Part shown: piece after piece, positions 1-8,016 of the stretch
Layout of the letters: every line of letters begins with the position of its first letter
Numbering within the stretch: position 1 is the stretch's first letter
Assembly: GCF_029392015.1 (NCBI RefSeq)
Contig: NZ_CP113925.1
Span: 1,922,001-1,986,000, forward strand
Direction of reading: 5' to 3'
DNA length: 64,000 nt
Origin: Bifidobacterium sp. ESL0728
GTDB taxonomy: Bacteria; Actinomycetota; Actinomycetes; Actinomycetales; Bifidobacteriaceae
Made by a program: the position numbers and the translations under genes
The notes under the pieces: model-generated
The model's input: the letters and a program-made list of their open reading frames with translations, nothing else
Database searches by the model: none
Told to the model about the DNA's origin: nothing

Positions 1-741
1 CGACATCGAGGCCTTGCCCATCGTGCGATGGACCGCCGGCTTTTCGTCGGCCATTTCCTCCGGTTCTACGGGCCTTGAATCGCCGCGAATCACGCCGTCT
101 TTAAGCTCGACGATACGGTTGGCGTATTCGTGGGCGAGGTCGGGATTGTGGGTGACCATGACGACCAAGCGGTCTTTGGCCACTTCCTTGAGCAAATCCA
201 TGATCTGCACGGACGTTTCGGAATCAAGCGCGCCCGTGGGTTCGTCGGCCAGGACGATGCTCGGGTCGTTGACCAGTGCTCGGGCGATGGCCACGCGCTG
301 CATCTGGCCACCGGAAAGCTGGTTCGGTTTTTTGTTGATGTGCTCGCCCAGACCGACCTTCTGCAAGGCCTCCTCCGCACGCTTGCGACGGTCGGTGCGT
401 GAAACGCCGGAAATGGTCAGTGCCAACTCAACGTTGGAGAGGATGGTCTGATGCGGAATCAGGTTGTAGCTCTGGAAAACGAAGCCGACCGTGTGGTTGC
501 GGTAGGAATCCCAGTCGCGGTCCTTGTATTTCTTGGTCGACGTTCCGTTGATCACGAGGTCGCCGTCGTCGTAGCGGTCAAGCCCACCGATGATGTTCAA
601 GAGCGTGGTCTTGCCGGAGCCGGACGGCCCCAGAATCGCGACGAACTCGTTGTCGCGCAGGGTGAGGTTCACGTGGTCCAGCGCCTGCTGAACGAAATCA
701 CCCGTCTTATACTGCTTGCTGATGTCTTTGATCTGTAGCAC
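1..741 (-). CDS. ABC transporter ATP-binding protein, cut by the window edge
   Basis: The frame opens with GTG at 741, with an in-frame stop just upstream and a weak AGGGA ribosome-binding site; it is still open at base 1, so the C-terminal end is missing. The 247 visible codons hold a full nucleotide-binding domain of the LolD/MacB (FtsX-partner) type: Walker [10 protein letters not shown] near residue 40, signature LSGGQ near 145, Walker [12 protein letters not shown] near 167 and a switch histidine in VTHN. The charged tail after the domain (around residues 215-247) suggests it may run on into a permease domain to the left, as in MacB-like fusions, but this cannot be seen. The substrate is unknown; peptide or lipoprotein export is typical of the family. 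Confidence 0.9.
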   Translation of the reverse strand, partial: MLQIKDISKQYKTGDFVQQALDHVNLTLRDNEFVAILGPSGSGKTTLLNIIGGLDRYDDGDLVINGTSTKKYKDRDWDSYRNHTVGFVFQSYNLIPHQTILSNVELALTISGVSRTDRRKRAEEALQKVGLGEHINKKPNQLSGGQMQRVAIARALVNDPSIVLADEPTGALDSETSVQIMDLLKEVAKDRLVVMVTHNPDLAHEYANRIVELKDGVIRGDSRPVEPEEMADEKPAVHRTMGKASMS

Positions 742-849
742 GAATTCCCTGCCTGCCTAATCGTCGCGTTCCCACGTTGTCGCCACCGCACAACTTCGTC
801 CTGCCACTTTACCCCAACGCACACCCCGCCAGCGGCACCCATCTAATCA

Positions 850-956
850 GTGAGAAAAGCACCAAAATAGGCCCAAAATAGTGCTTTCCCCACGGGTTTA
901 GACCTTAGCTGAGGAGAAAAGCACCTTTTGTGTGCGATTTTGACGCTTTTCTCACT
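850..956. repeat. Two adjacent hairpin-repeat units
   Basis: Unit 1 has 13-base arms at 850-862 (GTGAGAAAAGCAC) and 881-893 (GTGCTTTCCCCAC), two mismatches, 18-base loop. Unit 2 pairs 911-922 with 945-956 through a 9-base exact core GAGAAAAGC/GCTTTTCTC. The outermost halves, 848-860 and 945-957, are also exact 13-base reverse complements, so the whole block can fold as one long stem. It fills the gap between the HxlR gene end and the ABC ATPase start and has the same layout as the repeats at 5803-5905 and 10121-10272. Its role is unknown. Confidence 0.65.
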
Positions 957-964
957 GGTTCAGA

Positions 965-1423
965 CTAGTCGACCGGATGAAGCATAGCCTGCTGGTAGCC
1001 GGTGCCCCACGTACGCATGGCGTCGATCACCGTTTTGAGGCTGCGGCCGGTTTCGGTCAGGGAATACTCGACACGCGGCGGCACCTCGGCGTAGACCTTG
1101 CGGTTCACCAAACCGTCGGCCTCCATCTCACGCAGGTTCGAGGTGAGCACTTTCTGCGAAACGTTGCCGACCGAACGGCGCAGCTCGCTGAAGCGTTTGG
1201 TACCTTGCAGCAAGTCACGCACGATGAGCACGGTCCACTTGTTGCCGATCAGGGTCATCGTCGTCTCGACCGGACATGCGGGAAGGGACTTGGCGCCACT
1301 GTCTTCGTTCGCTTTGCCATCGGCCATGTTGACGTTGTACGCATTATTAACGTTTACATCACTATCGTTTGCAAGGCCAGTGCTGGAATTGTTCACTTTG
1401 ACTACATTCTTTGTTTCGCTCAT
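965..1423 (-). CDS. HxlR-family winged-helix transcriptional regulator
   Basis: The 152-residue protein has a low-complexity Asn-rich N-terminal tail (about 45 residues) followed by one HxlR domain: a CPVETTM start, the conserved IGNKWTVLIVRDLL helix, the recognition region FSELRRSVGNVSQKVLT and a C-terminal wing. The cysteine of CPVE is in the position often used for redox sensing in this family. The start at 1423 is preferred over upstream frames because GGGAGAG lies just before it. It is divergent from two NAD(P)-binding oxidoreductase genes, the usual setting for a local HxlR regulator of electrophile or oxidative stress. A palindrome at 1627-1645 is a candidate operator. Ligand and targets are inferred from context only. 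Confidence 0.9.
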   Translation of the reverse strand: MSETKNVVKVNNSSTGLANDSDVNVNNAYNVNMADGKANEDSGAKSLPACPVETTMTLIGNKWTVLIVRDLLQGTKRFSELRRSVGNVSQKVLTSNLREMEADGLVNRKVYAEVPPRVEYSLTETGRSLKTVIDAMRTWGTGYQQAMLHPVD

Positions 1424-1895
1424 ATCTCTCCCATCTTGCGAGTTCATCACCATTCATTCCATCATCGTCCAAAACGGCACCGTCTGCGCCAAACCGCCTT
1501 ACCTGTGTTCCGATCTACACCGGAGCGAAACACCCGACTCCACTCTCCTGTGACATTCCGATTGACGCGCAAGTAGCGGAACGCAGCAGCCTCATGAGAA
1601 TCCAGACAATTCAGGAATTATTTATGGTTACTTTTAGAAACTAACAGTACTTTTGGACTTTATCGCATTAAATGACTGTTCATCTAATAGCTTATCTTTT
1701 AAATTCTTGAAATTGTATTTCAGTTGGAAATTCGCAAAAGTTACCTAAAAGTACCTATACCTCCTAAATGTAACTACCAACTTTCAAGGTCGTTCTCCGG
1801 TACAGTAACAATTATAGCATCTGCTGAAATTCCGGATTTTGGAATCACGGCACAACGTAAGAACCACCAATCAAATAGACAGGAAAGAGCACATC
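1424..1895. other. Divergent AT-rich regulatory gap
   Basis: 472 bases between the HxlR gene and the first oxidoreductase, much more AT-rich than the flanks and without a convincing gene. It holds repeated GTTAC/GTAAC and AGTAC half-sites between 1627 and 1775, including the palindrome at 1627-1645 and a GTTAC...GTAAC pair at about 1740-1773. These look like binding sites for the neighbouring HxlR protein. Confidence 0.5.
1627..1645. promoter_or_regulatory. Candidate HxlR operator palindrome
   Basis: A 19-base interrupted palindrome GTTA-n-TTT-nnn-AAA-n-TAAC (14 of 18 paired positions match) sits in the divergent promoter region. HxlR/YodB proteins bind short AT-rich dyads in such places, so it is a likely site for the protein encoded at 965-1423; this is inference. 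Confidence 0.45.
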
Positions 1896-2510
1896 ATGAC
1901 AAGCATCACCGTTTTCGGATCAGGACACATCGGCGCAGCAGTCGCAGGCATCGGCGTCGCAGCGGGAGCCGACGTACAGGTCATCGACCGTGACAAGGCC
2001 AAGGCCGCCGCCATTCCGGGCGTCACCGCTTCGCAATGGAGCGATGAAATCACCGGCGACATCGTCATTCTGGCGCTCCCCTACTCGGCCGAAGCAAGCG
2101 TGGTTGACGACTACGGCGCACAGTTGGCCGGCAAAATCGTTGTGGATCCGAGCAACCCCGTCGATTTCGGCACCATGGATCTGGCACTGCCGCAAGGTGT
2201 TCACTCAGCTGCTGAGGAACTGGCCGCGAAACTGCCGAATTCCAAGGTCGTCAAGGCGTTCAACACCGATTTCGCTGCGACTCTCGCCAGCGGAACGAAC
2301 GACGGTGCTCCGACCACGGTGATGGCCGCTTCCGACAACGACGACGCGAAGAAAGCGTTGCAAGCCGTCATCGAAGCTGCTGATTTGCGCTTCGTGGATG
2401 CCGGCCCGCTCAAGCGCGCCTCCTATATGGAAGGCTTCGGCGCGCTGCAGATGGTGCTGGCCATGAACGGCGGGACGCAGTGGACCAGCGGCTTCAAGGT
2501 CGTCAAGTAG
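1896..2510 (+). CDS. NADPH-dependent F420-reductase-like oxidoreductase
   Basis: 204 residues. The N-terminal Rossmann motif is ITVFGSGHIGAAVAGIG, followed by the ILALPYS segment and DPSNPVDF, typical of the F420-dependent NADP oxidoreductase-like family that also includes flavin-type reductases. The start at 1896 follows AGGAAAG at a good distance. It is the first gene facing away from the HxlR regulator and is followed by a second NAD(P)-binding protein, so both may respond to that regulator. The true electron partner is not shown by the sequence; F420 use is doubtful in bifidobacteria and the name should be taken as fold only. Confidence 0.85.
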   Translation: MTSITVFGSGHIGAAVAGIGVAAGADVQVIDRDKAKAAAIPGVTASQWSDEITGDIVILALPYSAEASVVDDYGAQLAGKIVVDPSNPVDFGTMDLALPQGVHSAAEELAAKLPNSKVVKAFNTDFAATLASGTNDGAPTTVMAASDNDDAKKALQAVIEAADLRFVDAGPLKRASYMEGFGALQMVLAMNGGTQWTSGFKVVK

Positions 2511-2523
2511 TTTCGGCACTTAT

Positions 2524-2563
2524 TAAGCGACATCACCGTTGCGGGGATTGTTGATGTCGCTTA
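2524..2563 (+). terminator. Hairpin after the first oxidoreductase
   Basis: Perfect 12-base arms TAAGCGACATCA (2524-2535) and TGATGTCGCTTA (2552-2563) with a 16-base loop, 14 bases after the stop codon. No T-run follows, so it could be an RNA-stability or attenuator hairpin instead of a true terminator. Confidence 0.5.
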
Positions 2564-2752
2564 CAAGAACATCAACAATCTGGAGTGACGCCAACGAGCA
2601 CGTTCACGTCAACCACGAACCAGCCATTCAAACAGGCATAAAACAGAATCTTCGGATAACGACAGGTCTGCCAAAACGAGGATTGAATCGCGTTGCCTTT
2701 GAATCCGCCGAACAACCAATCAACCAATAATCTCTACGGAAAGAACGATATT

Positions 2753-3382
2753 ATGAGCAAGAAAATCGCAGTGGTCGCCGCCAACGGCAAGGCCGGACGT
2801 CTGATCGTCGAAGAGGCCGTGAACCGCGGCATGGACGTCACCGCCATCGCGCGGCACGAGAACAAAACCAAAGCCCAGCACGCCATCATCAAGGACCTCT
2901 ATGACCTGACCGCCGCCGATCTCACCGGTTTCGACGCGGTGGTCGATGCTTTCGGCATCTTCGACCCGGCCAAGCTCGACGAGCACAGTACCTCGTTGAA
3001 GCACCTCGCCGACGCGCTTTCGGGCAGCGACACCCGTCTCCTGGTGGTCGGCGGAGCGGGCAGCCTCTACACGGACAAGGCCCACACCAAGCAGCTTTCC
3101 GACTCGTTCCCCGACAACATCAAGGGTGTGCCGCTGGCCATGGGCAAGGCGCTCGACGCGCTACGAGGCCGCGATGACGTGCATTGGACCTATGTGAGCC
3201 CCGCCGGCGATTTTCAGGCCGACGGCCCGCGCACCGGGAAGTACGTTCTGGCCGGTGAGGAATACACCACCGACAAGGACGGCAAGAGCGCCATCAGCTA
3301 CGCCGATTACGCGATGGCCATGGTTGACGAAATCGCCACCGACAAGCCGCACGACCACGAGCGCATTTCCGTGCGCTGGTAA
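2753..3382 (+). CDS. NAD(P)H-binding (atypical SDR) oxidoreductase
   Basis: 209 residues starting MSKKIAVVAANGKAGRLIVEEA, a GxxGxxG-like dinucleotide-binding loop of the NmrA/NAD(P)H-binding atypical short-chain dehydrogenase group. The segments DAVVDAFGIF, RLLVVGGAGSLY and WTYVSPAGDF match that family, whose members commonly reduce quinones or flavins or simply sense NAD(P). GGAAAG precedes the ATG by about ten bases. It is 242 bases behind the other reductase with a hairpin between, so it may have its own promoter. Function in redox or electrophile defence is inferred from the HxlR neighbour. Confidence 0.85.
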   Translation: MSKKIAVVAANGKAGRLIVEEAVNRGMDVTAIARHENKTKAQHAIIKDLYDLTAADLTGFDAVVDAFGIFDPAKLDEHSTSLKHLADALSGSDTRLLVVGGAGSLYTDKAHTKQLSDSFPDNIKGVPLAMGKALDALRGRDDVHWTYVSPAGDFQADGPRTGKYVLAGEEYTTDKDGKSAISYADYAMAMVDEIATDKPHDHERISVRW

Positions 3383-3408
3383 GTAACCGCGGGTACATCA
3401 GAATCCAC

Positions 3409-3453
3409 AAGTCGTCGCCTTCAACCGAGTTCGGTTACGGAAGGCGACGACTT
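3409..3453. terminator. Bidirectional terminator between convergent genes
   Basis: Perfect 14-base arms at 3409-3422 (AAGTCGTCGCCTTC) and 3440-3453 (GAAGGCGACGACTT), then TTG on the plus strand. It lies between the end of the oxidoreductase and the end of the acyltransferase and can serve both. Confidence 0.8.
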
Positions 3454-3524
3454 TTGCATTATCGGATAATCTCAATCGAACGCTGCACGACCAGGCAAAG
3501 ACAAACCGCCAAATCGAGGAATGC

Positions 3525-4580
3525 TCATAATTTCGATGTCGCAATCTTTTTGGCCAGCGAAGGGAAGAAAACGACGTTGATCTTCGGAATCCGGTAGAGC
3601 AGCAGAACCATCACCGCGATCAGGACCGAACGCGCTGCAAAAATGACAAACGGCTCTGCCTGGTAGCCGACAATCGGCTGAAGCCTTTCGACGATGGTGC
3701 CCCAAGGCAAGTCATCCTCCTCCAGAAGATGCGCGCAGAAAATCGGAAGCGTGTACCTGCCGATCAGTGCCAACGCTTTGTTGAGGTAAGGCACCCAGCG
3801 GTCAATGACCGAAGAAAAGCCGACGATACACAACGTGGCACCAATCGAGCCAACAATGGAAAGCAGCGGGGTCTGCCCGTAAGCGTTCGTCGCCAAACCG
3901 AATGCAGTGAATTTCCACATTGCCAAGGCCCAGACGATCGCACTGGGAACCCACAGGACGGGCCAGCGGCGAAAGATCCCGACGACATCGAAACGTTTTG
4001 CCATGCATCCCAAATACACGAAAAGCGATGCCGTCAAACCAGCCTGCACGCTCAACGGCAACCAGACGTAACGTGAAGACGCATAGCCGCAAGCGAAGAA
4101 AACAAGGATCCACAACGGGGTGCCAGGAAGACGGTAGGCGACATGGACCAGCAGATGTGCCCAGAACAACGCCAGAAGAAACCATATGGCACCGATATAG
4201 CGCGACATGGGGAAAAGGGCATTGGTCATGTCGGAGCCCGAACCGTACAACGCGGCCACCGTCCAACCGCCGACGATGCCGGCGATGTCACGATGGGTCA
4301 GAAGCGCGACAACCAGGTGAAGAAGCACCACCGTGGCAGCCGTGATGATGTAGGTAAGCAGCAATTCCCTTGATTCCTTGCGCCACGCGAATCGGCGATC
4401 GGGATGCATGAAATACCCGGAAAGCAGGAAGAACAGCGGCATATGGAACGAGAAAAAGAAGATGTAGAGCCAGTTCGAGACGGTGCCCATCGGGGAGACC
4501 AGAAGAATGCTATGGCCAAGGACTACGCCGATCATGGCAATGCCCTTGGCGATATCGAAATAGCGCACTCTTGAGCTCAT
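3525..4580 (-). CDS. Membrane acyltransferase, acyltransferase-3 family
   Basis: 351 residues. The start MSSRVRYFDIAKGIAMIGVVLGHS is the typical first transmembrane helix of acyltransferase-3 (OafA/WecH-like) proteins, with the family histidine in LGHS. About ten hydrophobic helices follow, with FSFHMPLFFLLSGYFM as the second conserved block. Such enzymes O-acetylate or otherwise acylate cell-envelope sugars at the membrane. The start at 4580 is chosen over longer upstream options because GGGAGAGTGGG lies right before it and all family similarity begins there. It is divergent from the thiamine riboswitch and ends against a terminator, so it is probably a single-gene unit. The acceptor sugar is unknown. 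Confidence 0.88.
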   Translation of the reverse strand: MSSRVRYFDIAKGIAMIGVVLGHSILLVSPMGTVSNWLYIFFFSFHMPLFFLLSGYFMHPDRRFAWRKESRELLLTYIITAATVVLLHLVVALLTHRDIAGIVGGWTVAALYGSGSDMTNALFPMSRYIGAIWFLLALFWAHLLVHVAYRLPGTPLWILVFFACGYASSRYVWLPLSVQAGLTASLFVYLGCMAKRFDVVGIFRRWPVLWVPSAIVWALAMWKFTAFGLATNAYGQTPLLSIVGSIGATLCIVGFSSVIDRWVPYLNKALALIGRYTLPIFCAHLLEEDDLPWGTIVERLQPIVGYQAEPFVIFAARSVLIAVMVLLLYRIPKINVVFFPSLAKKIATSKL

Positions 4581-4714
4581 CCCACTCTCCCTGCCTCTAC
4601 GTCTCTGCCAACAACAAACCCCAGAATATACCGAGATGATATATCGCGGAAGCCAGCCATACCCGATGGCCGGAAATCCACCTTGTCCAATGAAGCGCAT
4701 AGCGTCAGGAACTG

Positions 4715-4816
4715 TAAGTGCAGGGGAACCTGCGAGGCCGTTTCGGCGGGCACGCAAGTTGAGACGAGCACAACGCTCGACCCTTGGAACCTGTTGGTTA
4801 ATACCATCGTAGGGAG
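4715..4816 (+). promoter_or_regulatory. TPP riboswitch (THI element)
   Basis: The leader of thiM carries the conserved TPP aptamer blocks in order: GGGGAACCTGC near 4722, GTTGAGACG near 4758, ACCCTTGGAACCTG near 4780, then the TAATACCATCGTAGGGA block ending at 4815. The last block contains AGGGAG at 4810-4815, nine bases before the thiM ATG, so the aptamer's 3' end and the ribosome-binding site are the same bases. Direct blocking of translation when TPP is bound is therefore the likely mechanism. Boundaries are approximate. Confidence 0.9.
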
Positions 4817-4824
4817 ACGCGAAT

Positions 4825-5760
4825 ATGGTCAATGACTCATACTCATCAACAAATAACAATCTGAACAATCTGGCCGATCTGGCTTCAGACGATCCGCTGC
4901 GTGCGAGCATCCGCGAGGCCGCGCAGACCGTACGGGACACCACACCTCTGGCGCAGTCCTTCACCAATTTCGTCACCATCAACCTCGTGGCCAACGCGCA
5001 ATTGGCGGCGGGCGGTGCGGCCGCCATGAGTTTCCTGCCCGACGACATCGCCGACGGCGAGGTGGCCAGCGGCGCAAGTTATATCAACGTCGGCACGCTG
5101 CTGCCCTTCTATGAGGACGCGCTCGAGGAAATCGCCAGGCACTTCCACGCCGATCACCATCGCTGGGTGCTCGACCCTGTGGCTGCGGGACTTGGCACCA
5201 CGCGTACCGATATCTTGAAATCGTTCAAGGCGGCGCCGCCCACCATCATCCGCGGCAACGCCTCCGAAATCATCAAGCTGCGCGAAATGTGGGAATTGCC
5301 GCTGGACGGAGATGGAAACGGCAAGAAGCATGGCAAATCGAAGAAATCCAGCGGGCCTGTTGGCGTGGAATCGGCTGATGACGTCGAGGCTGCGGAGGAA
5401 TCCGCACGCGTTTTGGCGAAGTTCATTGCCAAAGGCGACGCACAGGGACAAAGTGCCGTTGCCGTTTCCGGCGAAACCGACCTCGTCACCGACGGCGAGC
5501 ACACGTATCGTCTGCCCGGTGGCAGCGCCATGATGACCAAGATCACCGGGGCCGGCTGCTCGCTGGGCGGCGTGGTCGCCACGTATCTGGCCGTCGCCGA
5601 CCCGCTGACCGCAGCCGTCGCCGCGAGCGCACTCTACAACCGTGCCAGCGAAACGGGTGAGGCCAATTCGCACGGTCCGGGTTCCTTCCAGGTTGCCTTC
5701 CTTGACGGTCTTTGGTCGACCACGCCCGAGCAAATCGCTGCTTCACCGATTCTGGCCTAG
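4825..5760 (+). CDS. thiM: Hydroxyethylthiazole kinase
   Basis: 311 residues. ThiM phosphorylates hydroxyethylthiazole for salvage into thiamine phosphate. Family blocks are clear: QSFTNFVTINLVANAQLAAGG at residues 44-64, DPVAAGLGTT at 117-126 and the anion-hole motif TGAGCSLGG around 241-249 with the catalytic cysteine. A polar Gly/Lys/Ser-rich insert of about 30 residues (roughly 161-190) makes it longer than the usual 265-270. It stands directly behind the TPP riboswitch, with the aptamer providing the ribosome-binding site, and heads the thiamine gene block. Confidence 0.96.
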   Translation: MVNDSYSSTNNNLNNLADLASDDPLRASIREAAQTVRDTTPLAQSFTNFVTINLVANAQLAAGGAAAMSFLPDDIADGEVASGASYINVGTLLPFYEDALEEIARHFHADHHRWVLDPVAAGLGTTRTDILKSFKAAPPTIIRGNASEIIKLREMWELPLDGDGNGKKHGKSKKSSGPVGVESADDVEAAEESARVLAKFIAKGDAQGQSAVAVSGETDLVTDGEHTYRLPGGSAMMTKITGAGCSLGGVVATYLAVADPLTAAVAASALYNRASETGEANSHGPGSFQVAFLDGLWSTTPEQIAASPILA

Positions 5761-5802
5761 ATCAGAGTATGCCTAATCCAATTGGAACCTGCCATTTTAG
5801 TC

Positions 5803-5905
5803 GCGTTAGAGGCACAATAGCAACGTTCCTGCCCCTAACGCAATAGCAAACGCGGGTTCCCGTTGGGTTAAGGGCAGAATATCGGTTTCCTGCCTCTAAC
5901 CCAAC
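5803..5905. repeat. Two tandem hairpin-repeat units between thiM and thiE
   Basis: Unit 1: GCGTTAGAGGCA (5803-5814) against TGCCCCTAACGC (5830-5841), one mismatch, 15-base loop. Unit 2: 15-base arms 5862-5876 and 5891-5905 built on GGGTTAAGGGCA/TGCCTCTAACCC, two mismatches, 14-base loop. The arm sequences differ between units at the ends but share the GTTAgAGGCA core, so this is a repeat family and not chance. The rest of 5761-6057 holds no gene. Confidence 0.7.
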
Positions 5906-6057
5906 GGCAAGAGACCGGTTCACAAGTATTGGAGACAGAAAAGCAATATTCATGCCTGTTTTGCAACTTTGCGAACCAACCTCGACCACTTTTACACAAA
6001 GAAATCCGCGCAACCTCATCTGCGCAATCCGCACCATTGAAATGAATCGAGTCAATT

Positions 6058-6798
6058 ATGACCAATACCGATAACACACCATTCCCCTCCATGCGCGACC
6101 GCTTCGACCTGAGCTCCTACCTTGTGCTCGGGCCTGCGGACACCAAATCACGGCCCGTTCCCGACATTGTGCGGCAGGCGTTGGCCGGTGGCATCACCTT
6201 TGTTCAGATCCGTGTAAAGCCGGGCGACGCCAGGGATATCACCGAAATCGCACGTCAGACCGCCAACGTCATCGCCAAAGCTGGGGCCTCCGAAACGGTT
6301 CCGCTGGTTATTGACGACCGCGCGGACGTGGCTTGGCAGTGCAGAGACATGGGCATCAAGGTCGACGGGATCCATATCGGGCAGGATGACATGAACCCGG
6401 TCGAAGCTCGCAAACTGCTCGGCCCGGACGCGATTATCGGACTGAGTTGCAAGGTGCTCGGCGAGGTCAAGGCCGCCAACGCGCTGCCCGCCAGCACCAT
6501 CGACTACATCGGCGCGGGGCCGCTGCACCCAAGTACCACCAAGCCCGATTGCATCGTCATCGGTGCCGACCACAAGCGCCATACACAGGACACCGAATCC
6601 ATCAACGCGCTGTGCCGGGAATCCCACTACCCCATCGTCGTGGGCGGCGGTGTGAAGCTCGAGGATCTGCCGGAATTGGCGCAAACACAGGCCGCGGGCT
6701 GGTTCGTGGTTTCGGCCATCGCCGGAGCCGACGATCCGCAAGCCACCACCAAGGCCATGGTGGACTCGTGGAAAGCCGCGCGCGCGAAGCGTGGCTGA
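6058..6798 (+). CDS. thiE: Thiamine-phosphate synthase
   Basis: 246 residues. ThiE joins HMP pyrophosphate with thiazole phosphate to give thiamine phosphate. Visible motifs are VQIRVKPGDARD (the family's QLR-K block), PLVIDDRADVA, DGIHIGQDDM, IIGLSCK, DYIGAGPLHPSTTKPD and VVGGGV, which together bind the two phosphorylated substrates and magnesium. No strong ribosome-binding site precedes the ATG at 6058; the inner ATG at MRDRFDLSSY is an alternative. It is separated from thiM by about 300 bases that contain the hairpin repeats, so it may be read through or have its own promoter; no second riboswitch was seen. Confidence 0.95.
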   Translation: MTNTDNTPFPSMRDRFDLSSYLVLGPADTKSRPVPDIVRQALAGGITFVQIRVKPGDARDITEIARQTANVIAKAGASETVPLVIDDRADVAWQCRDMGIKVDGIHIGQDDMNPVEARKLLGPDAIIGLSCKVLGEVKAANALPASTIDYIGAGPLHPSTTKPDCIVIGADHKRHTQDTESINALCRESHYPIVVGGGVKLEDLPELAQTQAAGWFVVSAIAGADDPQATTKAMVDSWKAARAKRG

Positions 6799-6939
6799 AA
6801 GGTAGGCGGCGTGATTCACCCGTCGGTCTTATCGCTTTGCAGCGGTTGCGCATGAAACAACCTCAAGCAATCATCACAAAGCAATAAGAGACATTCGGTT
6901 GAGATATACATGCTTCGCAAATCACGCCATGTCGTATAG

Positions 6940-8016
6940 ATGAGCAAATCGCAGGAGATACACTTCAGACAGATGACGAGCACACAATCAATGAACGACT
7001 CAGCGGAATCAACCCCTGTCCGCCCCTACCGGCTGCCGGCGGTGCTGTCCATCGCGGGCAGCGATTCGTCGGGTGGGGCCGGTATTCAGGCCGATCTCAA
7101 GACGTTCATGGCCTGCGGAGTTTATGGCATGAGTGCCATCACCTCGTTGACTGCGCAAAACACCACCGGCGTACGGACCTCCGCCGCTACATCCCCGGAT
7201 ATGCTGGCTGCCCAGATCGATGCTGTGTTCGAGGACATCCGGCCAGACGCCGTCAAAATCGGTATGGTGCCAAACGCCAAACTTATCGAGGTCATTGCGG
7301 AACGCCTTGAACATTATCACGCCACTAATATCGTGGTCGACCCGGTGATGATCGCTTCCAGCGGCGACCGGTTGAGTAGCAAAAGCTCGGTTCAGGCGCT
7401 GCACACGAAGCTCCTTCCACTGGTCACTTTGGTGACCCCGAACATCCCCGAGGCCGAGGTACTGGCAAATTTCGAGCTTGACATTCATTCCGACAACTTC
7501 ACCACACAAACCATATCCAATTCCACGAATGCCGAAAATCCCATCACCGGAACCGCATCCGAAATCATCAATGGCAAAACCACCGTCAATAAGTCCGAGA
7601 CTTCAATCCAGGAAAGCAATACCGTCAATGAACCCATGCGTTTAACCATTCATGACGCAGCAAGCACCATCGAAGCCGCACGACGCATTGCTCAACGTTG
7701 CGGCGGCTGCGCGGTGCTTATCAAGGGCGGACACAGGCACAATGGTGCCAACGACCTGTTATTAGACAACGGGGAAACCACTTGGTTCCGTCACAAACGT
7801 ATCGCCAATCCCAACACCCATGGCACCGGATGCACGCTTTCCAGCGCCATCGCCGCGGGCCTCGCCAAAGGTGAATCATTGGCTGAAGCCGTGCAGAGCG
7901 CCAAAGACTATCTCACCGGTTGCATCGCCGCCGGCCTTGACCTCGGAGCGAGTTCCGGACCAATGGATCACGCCTGGCAATGGCGCCATGAAAATGAGAC
8001 AGAGGAAATTCGATAA
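6940..8016 (+). CDS. thiD: Hydroxymethylpyrimidine (phosphate) kinase
   Basis: 358 residues against about 265 for typical ThiD. It phosphorylates HMP and HMP phosphate to the pyrophosphate used by ThiE. Motifs: SIAGSDSSGGAGIQADLKTF (36-55), VKIGMV (105-110), VVDPVMIASSG (132-142), VTPNIPEAEVL (165-175) and HGTGCTLSSAIAAGL (294-308) with the normal catalytic cysteine. The extra length is a Ser/Thr/Asn-rich insert at about 180-233 between two conserved blocks. The start is uncertain: ATGs at 6940, 6973 and 6991 all lie before the conserved core. Its stop shares one base with the start of the next gene (TAATG), a sign of translational coupling. Confidence 0.93.
   Translation: MSKSQEIHFRQMTSTQSMNDSAESTPVRPYRLPAVLSIAGSDSSGGAGIQADLKTFMACGVYGMSAITSLTAQNTTGVRTSAATSPDMLAAQIDAVFEDIRPDAVKIGMVPNAKLIEVIAERLEHYHATNIVVDPVMIASSGDRLSSKSSVQALHTKLLPLVTLVTPNIPEAEVLANFELDIHSDNFTTQTISNSTNAENPITGTASEIINGKTTVNKSETSIQESNTVNEPMRLTIHDAASTIEAARRIAQRCGGCAVLIKGGHRHNGANDLLLDNGETTWFRHKRIANPNTHGTGCTLSSAIAAGLAKGESLAEAVQSAKDYLTGCIAAGLDLGASSGPMDHAWQWRHENETEEIR

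Noticed and set aside
1896-2510. Naming this protein an F420-dependent enzyme
   Set aside because: The fold matches that family, but F420 biosynthesis is not expected in this kind of organism and nothing in the window supports it.
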